Assembly (NCBI GenBank): GCA_013397435.1 | Contig: VZRG01000869.1 | Location: 240,802 to 304,801 of the forward strand | Direction: 5' to 3' | DNA from: Erythrocercus mccallii | Lineage: Eukaryota > Chordata > Aves > Passeriformes > Dicruridae | Length of the DNA: 64,000 nucleotides | Shown: positions 48,791-60,802 of the stretch, piece by piece | Layout of the letters: the number at the start of each line of letters is the position of its first letter | Numbering within the stretch: the stretch's first letter is position 1 | Notes under the pieces: model-generated | The model's input: the letters and a program-made list of their open reading frames with translations, nothing else | Told to the model about the DNA's origin: nothing | Databases searched by the model: none | Program-made: the position numbers and the translations under genes

Positions 48791-51700
48791 AAAAACCCTG
48801 TCTTTAGTACTTTGCTGCTCAGGTTTTTATAGCTTATAGTCCTGTATACCATCATCTTTTTAGTAGCTGAACTGAAATTTCTCTGTTTCCAAGTGTGAAT
48901 TACAATGCAGAAGCACATGAATAGACCCTGTATCTAGAAAAATACAATTTTTGATACACCATGAACAGCAAAATAGACTTTCATCAGTGGAGTTTCTTGT
49001 AATACAACAATTCATGGTCCAGGTACAGATCTAAGTGGATCAGAAACCAAATTAGGTAGAGGTTAAGGGTTTAAACAGAGATACCAAGGTCACAGTAAGC
49101 ATGAAATATGAATGCTGCTGTCCAATATTACCTAGAAATCCTGCTAGTTTGGGCTGTTGTGCAGTGTGTGTGTGTCACGTCCTATATGGTGGAATTTCTT
49201 ACCCAGCTTGGCTGAACGGACAAACCTGACCAAGTGTGACTGTTCAAATTTATACAGCCTCTCTTCTGTCGTGGCAGAAATAAATCAGGCCCTGAGGAAT
49301 GCCTGAGCCTGTGCACCCTGTTGGGCTCTACCACCTTGGAGGCACATCCTGGAGGTCTGCTCAGCCTCCCTGCTCTGCAACAGGAGGGAATTGCTGCCTT
49401 GTCTGAGGGATTTCCCTCTGTCAAACACTAAAAATGCATTTCCCCTCACCAAACATTTCTGAGAATTCACTGGTGAGGTTTTTAGAGGGGATTTCACCCC
49501 TTTCCATGTGGTTTTGCAGTCATTGTTTGAAAGGAGCTCAGCCCTGACTCATGTAGGATTTCTTCAGAGTGTTTTTGTCCCGGTGACCTGGCAGGCATGC
49601 AGGTCCCAGGGGTGGTGCAATGAATGTCTTTCCATGCTCCTGCTGTTGTGTGTATAAAGTTGTATCCTGAGGCCACAAACTCACTGCAGACCAACCTCAT
49701 TGCAGGCACTGTCCCAGCAAGTGGTAAATTAGTGAGGTTTTTTCCCAGAAGTGATTATAACAAGGAAGGAATAAGACAAGGGAGAATGTGTCATTTTCCC
49801 ATTATAGATGGCAAAAGGAGGAGAATGCTTCTCTTGTTACAGATGTGCTCAACTGTCTTAGTGGAAATAGTTCTTATACTGATGATGTGGTTTTCACCAG
49901 TGTTTGTATCACTTCAACTTGGTCTCCTTCCAGGGCAAGAGAGGCACAGCAGCAGGGGAGGCTGTGCTAAATGAGGTAAATCTCTACTGGACAAGTGCAC
50001 TTTTTCATCTGAAAGAAAGACACAAAATATCTTTCCCAACCCCCACAGAGAGGTGTCCTAAACCCCTTCTTCCTTCCCCTGCTGGCTGATGGATTTCACT
50101 GGGCTCAATTTTTACACCAAAGCAAATTAAAGCTAAAGAAAACACAACAGCAGGGAAAAGTCCCATCATCTCACAGCACGTCTTCCCTGCAGAGAGATAT
50201 TTTTGACAATTCTGTTTCTTTCTTCCTAATTAGAAGTAATGATGTGTTTTTCGGGTCAAGAAGACCTCCTTTGCTGTGAAATATTAGGCTGATTTTGACA
50301 GAGTGGCTAAAAATAGGCATGTACACACACATGTGCCTGCATGCACATGCACCAGCAGGAATAAACATGGAGTGCTCTTTGCCTAATTACAAACATACTT
50401 TCCTCTGAGGGTGGGGGAGCGCCTTTGCCTCCAGTTAGTTATTTTTCAAGTAAATAGAGAGAAGGAGTTTTCTGAAGAACAGATGGGCTGGAGTGAGGAA
50501 TAGAAATATTTTCAGTCAAAGAGGGGCTGGATGATGTAATAAGCCACAGGAACAAAGTTCAGTTATTTTATGCTCTCATCCAGACCTCAGAGTGAAAATG
50601 CCTCTGTTGTTAATTTCAGATTCATCTGCTTTTGAAGGCTGGCTCTGGCTTGAAATGCTATTATAATATAAATGGAGCTAAACTAGGCAAACAGCAATTG
50701 AGCAATGATGGAAGAATATATTTGTCAGTACTGGAAGTGTTTGGGCAGTGTTTGCACTGCAGATGATAGGCCAGAGATGCATTTGGTTACTCTGAAGGCA
50801 AAAAGGTGTACCTTGAATAACATTAATAGCAGCCCTCAAAATTTGCCTCTGCCTGAGTGAACTGAGGTTGATTTTTGAGACTGCCATTTGAGGGTTCAGT
50901 AGCTGCTCATAAATACCTTGGCAGGGCTGGCTGGTTCTTGTGCTGGAACTAAATCTCTCCTGCTCCACTTCCATGCTTAGCTCCTCCTGAGAGGGCTTGT
51001 GGGTGCGCCTTGACCTGTCAGGGTCCAGGGAGAAGCAAGGACAGAAGTGATGCCTGCTCTGCAGCTGCTGTGGTCATGTTGGGTATCACTGTAACCTTTG
51101 AGAAAACTGCTAATGCAGCATTGTTGTCCCGAGTCAGAGACTCTTCAAACAAGGTGAAGTGTCAACAGTCTTGAAAATGGCAGGAAGGAGACTTGTGCAA
51201 GGCCAAGACAGGAGAAAGAGCAGGAGAGCCTGATGGGCACCTTGCTCAGGAGCTTGGTGCAATTCAGTACCTCCAGTGACGGAGAACGACTATAAAAGTG
51301 AAAATTCCAGTTGTTGGAGCTGTTGGTGATGTCTTTGCAACAAGCTGGCCAGGCAGCAGCTGCTGGGGGAACTTAAGTGGGTTTCAGCTTTTAGCTCAGA
51401 GTCACAGAGCTGGGGTGTAGTTCTGGGAAGTGCTGCTGTCCCAGAGCTGGCTCAGAGGAAAGCAGCAGTGGAGTTGCAATGGAAAGATGCTTTAGGAAGT
51501 GCAGAAAGTCTTGCACTTGGTCAAGCCTGAGATTTTGCTAGCCACTGATGACTGCAGAGAAAGGTGGAGGAAGCATGTGCAACAATCACAGCTCCGACAA
51601 GCTGATGGAGAAAATCAGGATAAGAAGTGGTGCAAAGAATAATAGGGAAGACTGTGTGTGAAATGAGGAATTTGGGGATGGTCACATACCTTGGAAATGT

Positions 51701-54390
51701 TCTCTCTGCCTCTACAGAGCTTCTTTTCAGGACTCAATTAGCTTCTATGTCAGATGGGATAAAATTCTTGCTGTTTGTTTCAGTATTGATCAAATCGGTC
51801 CCAGTTGTTTGTGCAGCACTGTGCTCTAGTGCTGGTTACATTTGGTTAACTCCCTTCAGAGACAAGAGCAATGCCCATGAATCAAGCAGAGCAATTTTTT
51901 CACTAAGAGAAGCCTAATGGATGGTTTGGACAGCCTCCAAAAGTGCAGCTCTCCCTGTCTGAGAAGCCTGAAACGTTTCAGCACTTGAGAACAAAATCCA
52001 GAGATGGGTACAGCTGAGAGCTGCACACAAAACTGACAAATTGAGATTGCTTTTTCCTCTCTCTGCTTCCTTAGTCTCTCAGAGAGACTGGACTTCTACA
52101 AGGGAAGGATTTGGGAATTCAAATCCGGCCCAAATGCCATTGCCCCAGATTAATGGCTTTACCTTCTAAAGCTCAAGGGTTGAGGTCTAAAAAGCTTCTG
52201 AGAAGTATTTGATGACTACAGTGTGTCCCAAGTCCCTACATGGCTTTAATTAGTGTTTATTTGAATTAACATGACCTAAAGTCTGAAGTGAATGTGACAT
52301 CTGAAAAAAATCAGAATGCAAGACATTATGAGACAGCTAAAGGAAGGTTTTGATTGATACAGGATTGTTTTAACTGTAATTAAAAAAAAAAAAAAAAGGG
52401 AAAATAATTTCAGTCCAGTAAAGATTAGCCTGAAAATCTACTTTTGAGAGGTTTAGGCTATGTTGGGTGAACCCCATCCAGCAGCTCACCTGGCCGCTTG
52501 CTCAGTCCTTCCCCTAGGGAGAGTTGACGGAGCATTGGAAGAACAAAAGTCACAAAACCTCCTGGGTGAAGATAAAGACACTGTAATAACTGAAGTAGCT
52601 CAAAGGCAGGAGGGGGGTAAGTGCTGCAGAGATGGTCATCCACCACCATCCATGACTGATGCCCAGACAGTCTCTGAGCAGCAGCTACCTTGGAAAGATT
52701 GACCCTCCCTTTGCTCCCACCTGCATCCCCTCAAATCTGCCCTCCACTCCCTGGGTGCTGGAGTGAGAAGCAGGGATGGTCTTTATGCTCTGCAGTAGCC
52801 AGAACTCTGGTGTGTTATCAACACTGATAAAGTCACAGATCTAAAACCCAGCACCATAGGGGCTGCTGGGATGAAAATTAACTCCATCCCTGCTGTGTCC
52901 CGTGCACTGGGGTTTGGAAGGGAGGGGGCTCTGTCAGGCTTGTGTCTTTTGTTGTCAGCAGGAGCGGGAGAAGAATGAAGAGGCTACACAATGCTTCCTA
53001 AAAGAGCAGTAGGAAGCTACCATTAGCTGCAGTCCAGGACAAAAAGCCAGTTTTGGCAGTTCCAGCAGTGGTTTGGTTTGGTGATAGTCACCCATGATAC
53101 ATGGCACAAAACAGGAGATAGAAAAGCAAGACATTACTTCTCAAGAGGATGGAGCCATGGCAGTAGCATTCAGTTCTCTTTGCACTGCTCCTGTGCCCAG
53201 ACAGAGAACAACACTTTGTGAGGGAAGGGAACCTGGTGTTCTTTAGGAAACTGCCAGGAAACTGGGTTGTTTCCTATGGAGCCCAGTTTTCATCTGGGAG
53301 GGTAGACTGAGGGAATGTCAATTCAAGAGGGTGCTTGTGGCCATGTGCTGTCCCTTTCTAGCTTGAGTTTGTCTGGATGATGGATGCAGAGCATAGTATG
53401 TGGGAACATTGTACAGCCAGGCAATGTGGGGGTGGGGTTCCTTCATGTAGTGCTCTTAGGAGAGGTCATACTCTGAATGATGAGAAAACTTGAAAATTTA
53501 TTTGGTCAAAGGGCAGAAAGTTTGTTCTGTGTCTACTCTGTGCCACAACCATCAGTCTGTGAGTTAGTGCTAACTGCTGGGGGTGTCTCTCGTCTCAGAA
53601 ATTGTCAGAATTTGGTGGTAATGGTCATTATCCTTGCACAGTTTTGTTAGAAAAATGCCAAATGCAAAGTGCTTCCCGAGCAATACATAGCAGTGATGGG
53701 TGTGTGACAATGCAGCAGGATGATGTGCTCGAGTGGAGAAATCTTCATCCAGACATGGTAAGGGTTCCTTAGAAGCCAAGGTATGTCTGCTGCTCCATCC
53801 TTTGGCTACTGGCAGAAGAGACCTTGTGCTAAGTGCAAAATCCATGGACTGAAACAGCACCAGCAGAAGTGCACACAAAGAGAAAATACAGGAGAAAAGG
53901 CAGGTGTGTGGTATGAAGCCTCGAGTAGCTGCCAGAAAGCTGATCTATATATTTAATCATCCAGAGGAATCCCAGAGCCTGTGTGGCTCAGCGAGGGTCC
54001 CCTGAGATGGAAGCATTGCTGTGCCCATAAGTAATATTCCAGTTTACTCCCACTGATGCTTTACGTAACAATCCTCCTCTGCCTGTGACTGCCTGTCACA
54101 GCTGAAGTAACTTTCCTTTTGATGGACATCTTCATGCTGGAGGGGAACTGTGGGGATTTCAGTAAGAAATGATCACCAGCAGGAACGGTGACCCTGTCTG
54201 TGCTGTCTTCTAGAGGAGCATGGAGGCTTGAAGGTGGATGATAAACATCCAGCCACTGAGAACTGCATTTATTTTTCCTAAGTGTTTCTGAAGTAGAATT
54301 ATGAGAGGAAGAATCTTTTCCTTTGGGAAAGTCTGTGACCAGTCAGATGCTTCAAGGGGTTTTGCATTAAAATACAAAGTAGAAATCCTA
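48791..54390. other. Non-coding stretch, no gene seen
   Basis: No recognised gene. A cluster of transcription-factor-like words at about 50220-50700 is discussed under findings. An A16 run lies at 52382-52397. Confidence 0.5.
52382..52397 (+). repeat. A16 homopolymer
   Basis: Sixteen A in a row. The sequence upstream does not look like a processed pseudogene, so I do not read it as a retrotransposed poly(A) tail. Confidence 0.9.
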
Positions 54391-54402
54391 TAATAATAAT
54401 AA
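54391..54402 (+). repeat. (TAA)4 microsatellite
   Basis: Four TAA units in TATAATAATAATAATC. Confidence 0.85.
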
Positions 54403-54577
54403 TCTTGGTTGCTTTCTTTACATGGTGTTTCCTGACTTCTTTGCTGTGTTGTATTTCCATTGAGTTGTAGAAGGCAAGGCCTTCTGTGGTAGGGAGATAA
54501 TACAGAGTCAAATGTCCAAGTGTGTCCTTTGTACTGAAGAACTGATGAATTATACTCCAGCCACCTCACCCTACCTA

Positions 54578-54602
54578 CACCTCACCTCACCTCACCTCAC
54601 CT
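54578..54602 (+). repeat. (CACCT)5 microsatellite
   Basis: Five exact CACCT units, preceded by related CACC/CTACC sequence. Confidence 0.93.
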
Positions 54603-57600
54603 ACAAATCAGCCACTCATGTAGCAGCAGCAAATGGAAGGATATTTAAGTTGCCTTGAATCATTAAGAAATAAACCCCCTTTCAGTCCCTACCTGCAGAT
54701 AATTCTGTATATTTTTCCCTTTTTGTGAGAAGTGGAAGGGGCAGCATAGTTAGAGAAATGCTGTGGTTCAGTTGTCCAGGGGAACTGTCTTGTTGTTGGG
54801 ACAGAACTTGAAAATTGCAGCAGCATCTTTATTCAAGGTGTCAGCAAATATGTTCCTGTCAGGGAAGCTATTTTGAGGATACAGCAAACTCATCTTCCAG
54901 GAGCTGCAGAGTTCATGGCTCAGCTCACATTTAATGAACAGCAAAGTTTGTAGTCAACACTGTAGGCTCTGAATCTTTTCAAATCTTCTGCATTGTTCTG
55001 AGACTTACCAGGACAAAACTTGCTGTGAATAATTTTGAGCCACCTCCCTTGACTGTTCAGTAGAGGAAAAGAAACAGCAGCTAAAACCTGACCTTGTTTA
55101 GAAGAACTCTAATTATTTATGTCCTTTTTATGGACTGCTGCTGCCAACAGCTTTTGCTCACTTTGTGGTTGTGGGTCGCAGTGTCTGCTGCTGCTGTGTG
55201 TTCAGCTGGGCTAATACCACATTCCATATTCCATGAATATATTCCCTTGATCAGAAATCGGAATTTATTTCAGCTGTGTTTATTTCTCTCTTCATCTCCA
55301 CTATCTCCATCCATCCACCAACCCCCCACTAAGACCTATTACTCGCTTTTTCTTCAGACTAACAGAGTCTGAAAATGCTGTTGCTTTTCATTTTCATGCA
55401 TGTGAGCAGATCTCTGAAAGTCTTCACTCTTTTCACACCCCTTTCTTACGTCTTTTAAGCTGTTTTGAGATGTGTCAAGCGATAATCCTGAGTTGCGTTC
55501 ATCTGTTCCAGAAAATGTCAGGTCTTGGCTATACAATGAACGTCTGCCCAAAATAGGACACCAAAGGCTTTTACACCCACCAAATGCTGCCTCATCTGGA
55601 CATAGATGTGCTTTGTACTACCAGAATATGAAGAAAAAAATATACCTTTGTGCAAACATAGACATAAAGCACAACACAAGGCATTTTTGTTAAAAAAAAA
55701 AGGAAAGGGGGATGGTGTTGGGAGGGGGGGCATATGCACACATGGGATTGTTTCCAGCACAACTCCATCAGTGAAGGATTACACCTCTCCATGTGCCTGC
55801 CTCACAGAGCTCTCCTGGCAGAAATGCTCTTATGTACGTCACCGGTTGTTGCCTGATTTTTCTCTTTAAAAGGACACTGCTGATGGGAAATGGAGAGCGA
55901 GAGACCTGCTGTGAATTCCTCTGCTTCACCCACAGAATAGCTCCTGAGGGAGAGCAGAGACTAATAAATGGGGTGTGAGTTTGAGATAATGGTCCCCTGA
56001 CAAAAATCCACACTGGCTGCAATGGTGTGAATCCAGGCTGCTCTTGTGTCTCTGGTATTGTCTCAGTTACACAATTCTCCTTAAAGCTGGAGCACAGCCG
56101 TGCATGTTTGGTCCTCCTTGGGAGAAGAGAAACGTTGTGTGGTCCCAGCTCTCTGGGTCAGACCTGAAATGCATCCTTGCTTCAAGGCTGCATTGGCTGT
56201 TTCAGGCTTGCTGGTGGCCACTTGGCTTTCTTGAATTTAAAAGATTCAAAGAAATCACCTGCAAAACCACCCAGTGACACAGTTTTCTGTTGAAAAGACA
56301 CCTGGGCTCAAGCTTGTTTTGGGCACACATTAATTTCAAATGTATCTTTTCAGTGTATTTCTGGTCCTGCAGAGAGAATCCCGCACCACGTGTAGGGTAA
56401 GGGCCACTCCTGCCCGGGGCAGGTCAGAGCTGGGAGCTATGCTCAGTGAATCGATGATGAAGAATTGAAACTATCAGCAAAACTGTTCTGTTTTCCAGCT
56501 CTCTTCACCACAGCGAAGTTCCTCTTGTCCTCTTTCACCTCCTACCCCTGGAAGGGCCATTTTCTTTACAGTGCATGGCCTGGGAGGTGCTGCCCATGCT
56601 GTCTTCAAAGGAGACATTTTCCTGCTGGCATCTCCCAGGTTCAGCCCCTGAGCACCAGGACTCTGAAGCCATTTGTTCCTAAGTATGACTCCTCATATAA
56701 ACCTTTTCTTTGATCCTGCCAGCATCCTGATGCCGTAGAAGTTTTTCTGCAGCTGTTCTGGTGGTTATACAATGCACCCTGTACAAAGTAATTTTACTTG
56801 GTTTCTTTGACATGCCAAAACATTCACCAAAACCTCCTATTCTTGCACTTAAGGTCTAGTCAAATGCTGTGTAAGCTCAGTTTATTCAAGTTGTATCTCA
56901 TGTTTCATTGCACAAGTTTTGTATTCAATTAACCACAATTTGGCGGTCTGAAAAAAATCCCAATATGCAAATGTCCTATATTTGGCAAAATTGGACTAGA
57001 GATCTCATTAGACCAGGCTTTTATGTTCTGTCCCTGACTTCCCTTCCAAATAAGCTGTCTTCAAAACACTTCATAGTAATTCTCTTGGGGTTTTTTGATT
57101 TTCTATTCTTGCCTTTCCTCAGAAGAGAAAATAGAGGAAAATATGCTGAAAAATGACAAATGCTAAAATAATTTGCATATATGATTTTTTTTCCAACCTT
57201 CTGCAGAGGTTTGCTTCAGATCAAAGTTCAGGTCATTCCCCAGTGCCTGAAGTTTTTTATTTTCCATGGTTACAGCACAGAGGATGATGGAACTAATATG
57301 AAGTGATGCCAGTGCCTGTTTGGACAATTCTTGGATCGGTAAAAATGTGCTCAGTGTTTTCCAAGTATAAAAACCCAAAAGAAACCACCTTGAGGTACCA
57401 TGTGATGTTGTTTGCTTTGACCCAGGATAGCTAAAATGAAAGGTCTCTCTGAACAAAGGGTGTTCAAAACCATCCCACCTTTTTGAATGTGTGAGTGAGG
57501 CAGGAGATGTGGTGTTTACAGAGGCACTTTGAGCTGCAGCTCCTCTGTTTGCCTCTGTGTGTCTGTGTGTCCAGACAGAATTTCCCGAGTGAAATGGTTT

Positions 57601-58044
57601 TGATTGCTCTAGTCCAGCTTTTAAAGGTGGGCAAATAGAGAGCTCTTCTCCCAAATTACACAAATTGAACCTTTTGTTGGAAATGTCAGTAAGCAGGGCA
57701 GGGGCTGGGAGGCTCTCTCCAGACAGGCTCACTCCTCCAGTGAAGTCTCCTGTGTTAGATTGAGGGGGGCTGCCAGACCCCTGTGAGGTGCTGCTACAGC
57801 CAAGTTTTCAACCACAAATTTTGAACGTGAAAATGAAATGGGGCTGCTGTCATTCTAATTTTCATGGGAATGTGTTTGCATGCAAGACTCCTCTGCAGTT
57901 TGGGACAGTTTGAGGCTGAATCACAGGTACCAGTAGCAACGAGCAGTGCTCAGCTGGAAACCTCAGAGCTGCTATACACTGTATCTTAGCAAAAATAGGG
58001 ACAAATCTATTTTTTTTTCCTACCTGCTTTCCTTGGGACGGCGC
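54603..58044. other. Non-coding stretch, no gene seen
   Basis: No recognised gene. The reverse open frame at 57163-57732 (189 codons) opens with GTG and lacks any domain that I know. A cluster of TEAD-like CATTCC words lies at 55220-55246. Confidence 0.5.
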
Positions 58045-58416
58045 TGTGATGTCTCAATGGAGTGGGAGACAGAGATGCTGAGGATGATGTGGCAACATCC
58101 TTATTTATTGTTTGGCAGCTCCTTTTATAGAATTTTCAAACTTCCCACAGTTACATGATTGGTCAAGGGTCTCAGCTCTGCCCAGCTCACTGGCAATGAT
58201 GTGGGTGTGTCTGTGCTTCACAGGGTCCTCTAGCTGAGGTCCTCTGGCTGGGTTTTATCCCACCTCATCCTTGTCGTATCTACTTAGAGCTAGGCTGGTC
58301 AGCTGGTATCTGCCAAGCCAAATCATCTGTGCAGATATAGTCCAGCTATATCTGTTATACTGTGAGGTCTGGGAATGAAGAGCACTGCTGGGAATCAGCA
58401 CCTTGTGCACATCACA
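58045..58416 (-). mobile_element. Endogenous retrovirus solo LTR
   Basis: On the reverse strand the element begins TGTGATGT (58416 downwards) and ends ACATCACA (58045), which gives 8-bp perfect terminal inverted repeats with the canonical TG...CA ends. Promoter signals lie in the right order: a CCAAT box (ACCAATCATG, reverse complement of about 58155-58164), a TATA box (CTATAAAAGG, reverse of 58121-58130), a poly(A) signal (AATAAA, reverse of 58103-58108), then about 55 bases to the end. The 372-base length suits an avian LTR. No coding sequence adjoins, so it is a solo LTR left by recombination. Flanking 5-mers (GGCGC and GGCTG) match at only three bases, so the target-site duplication has decayed or the ends are off by a few bases. 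The family is not assigned. A 9-bp hairpin (58333-58355, CAGATATAG/CTATATCTG) lies within it. Confidence 0.65.
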
Positions 58417-60713
58417 GGCTGATTTGCTGGGGAGCTGAGAGCTGCTGGACAGCCACTCGCACTGAGAGCCTCTTGCTCACCCTCTGTGCAAGCCTGCTCA
58501 GGCCCAAGTGTGAGCACAGCTTTCACTGTCAGTGTGTAAGGACAAGCTCTGCTCCTGTTGCACAGGCTGGCTGCTCCCACGAGCTGTCACCAGAGCCTCT
58601 CTTGGCCCTGGATTAATACATCTGCACATTGCTGTATTTTGCAGACACCAACAAATTGCAGGTGGATGCCTGTGTACAGAAGAATATCCCTGACTGTCCA
58701 GATTGTCCGTGTCCAAGCCTAAAATGACAGATTATTCTTCCAGGTTAAAACTTTCATCAGCCATCCCTTGCCCAGACAAAGGAGGAACATCTGCCCTTCT
58801 CACTGACATCCTTTCCAGGATTGCTGACCCTCTCCCAGCCCCGAGTCTGGGTTCAGCCTGGCCTTGGGTGGGCAGCAGTTTCTCTCATGCAGGGGGACAG
58901 GAGGCACTGGGGATAATGCCTGAACTCTTCCATCATTTCCAAGTGTGAAGGACCCATTCTGTGTTCAGGGCTTCTCTCCAGTACCTGTTACTCAAGTTTG
59001 AAATTATCCCAGCTCTGGCCTGGTGCAGAGGGAGGTGTCTGATGTAATTGCTGCTCCCGCTGCTGGGATTAACCTGTCCTTGCTGTGCTGGGACTCACAT
59101 CTGCTGACACTCACCCCGTTTAATCTGGGGAATGTTATCCCTGCCGTGGGAGGGGCCCCCCAGGCTCCCACCTGCGCTCTGCCCACCTTGACGCTGTCTC
59201 TCCCCTGGCAGCCCCTCGGGACTGAATGAAATTGGGAACATTGAAATGCAGGAGGACTATGGCTGTGGAATGGTGGGTCACAGTGGTGGGACTGGATTCA
59301 GTTTTCATCTTTTAAGAGAAACAGGCACTAGATTCTTTATTCAGAAGCCGTTAATTAGCAATTAGTGTCTCAGTGGCCCAAACTCAAGGCATTGCTGTCT
59401 GGTTTAGTTCACTCCAAATTGCTCAAGCATCTTAGCATGCACTGGAAGGATAAGCCATTGGCATGTTATTGTATATTATTTTCTTTTCTTTTTTTTTTTT
59501 AAGGTCTGAGATGTCCTTGTTTTAGACATGGAGGGTCCTTTTTATGTGATTGCTGCTTGTGATGCAGAGAATGGTCCTCAGGGTTAATGGCTAGATCCAA
59601 ACAGTGTCCTCTGCCGTCTGTGCACCAGGGTGTACTCAAGTGCTCCTCGCTTTATTTTACAACCACAATTTTTTCTAAACTTAGCAGAGCATACACTTTG
59701 TCAGGAACTGTCCCCATGCCAAGTTTCAGGTTTCAAAGTATTTTCATTTTTGAGCTATTCCCTGCTTCTTTCCTCCTATGTGTCTCCCTCTCATTGCACA
59801 CAAAACTTTCTTTTTAATGTAGAAAATTATATTTTTTCCACCCATTTGTAACTTGAAACATCTGAAGAGGTTTTGCTCCAAGTTTATATTTAAAAGAAAT
59901 AATGAAAGCCAAGGCTGGCAGAGAAAGCAGTGTGAAAAGTTGCAGCTCAGAAAATTCAAGAACATTATGGGCATTTGCAAGGGAGGAGGAAAATGGAAGT
60001 CCTTGCAGCCTGTCTTAACGGGAGTCATGTGTGATGTTCAATAGGATTAAAGCTGCTGCAGCACAGAGCAGTACTCCTGTTTGGGCAGCCTAATGTGCTT
60101 TATAAAGTGATGGGAATTATTTGCTGGCAGTCCAACCAGTTGTTGTGATCCAACATATTCAAAAGTACTGTGATGGCTGAGCATTTTTATATTTGAAGAT
60201 CTGTCTGGGAGGGCTGTGCTGTGAGTTTCTGGCCCATGAACAGTTACAAACATCTGGGCTTTCTTTGTGCTAACTTTGTCAAGTCAGAAGCCTTTTGGAC
60301 AACTCCAATCTGGCCTGGCAGAATCCTCCACTGCTGCCTGACACCATGGGGTTTATTTACTGACTGTCCTGCTGGAGAAAACTGGGGTCATTTAGGCTGG
60401 GTCTAGGTTGTCTAGTGACTGGTAGGCTCAATTTAAATCTACTTCAAGAGGACTACTCAAAATACGTCTAGACATCGGATAGTTTTTCTTGTGTCTTTGT
60501 TTCAGTCGTGGCACAACCTCAGGTTTTGGTGACCTGGTGTGGCTGCTGGTCAAGGCGTCAAGCTAGACTTTGATTTTTGTCAGAAAGTGAAGTTTTTCCA
60601 CTTCAATATCCCATGAGCCAGATGCTACCATCTGCTGCAGATTCTCCTCCCCTCTCCCCTGTCCTCTCAAGCCCCCCAGCAGTTGTTGTATGAATAATGA
60701 CACACCTGGGTTT
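58417..60713. other. Non-coding stretch, no gene seen
   Basis: No recognised gene or named repeat; a T-rich run occurs near 59480-59502. Confidence 0.55.
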
Positions 60714-60802
60714 CCAACGGTGCACATCTTTTGTGGATTTTGCTGGTCCCCAGCAAAAACTTGGTCTTTCAGCCACCCCACCGTTGGCTATGTGGCTGAA
60801 AG
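60714..60802. repeat. Cluster of three perfect inverted repeats
   Basis: Stem 1: CCAACGGTG (60714-60722) with CACCGTTGG (60779-60787). Stem 2: TTTTGCTGG (60738-60746), loop TCC, CCAGCAAAA (60750-60758). Stem 3: CTTTCAGCCAC (60766-60776) with GTGGCTGAAAG (60792-60802), 15-base loop. The right arm of stem 1 lies in the loop of stem 3, so the two would form a pseudoknot or be alternatives. No terminal repeats or coding capacity identify it as a known element. Confidence 0.85.

Noticed and set aside
57163..57732. Reverse-strand 189-codon open frame as a gene
   Set aside because: It opens with GTG, has no recognisable domain, and its length is only marginally unusual.
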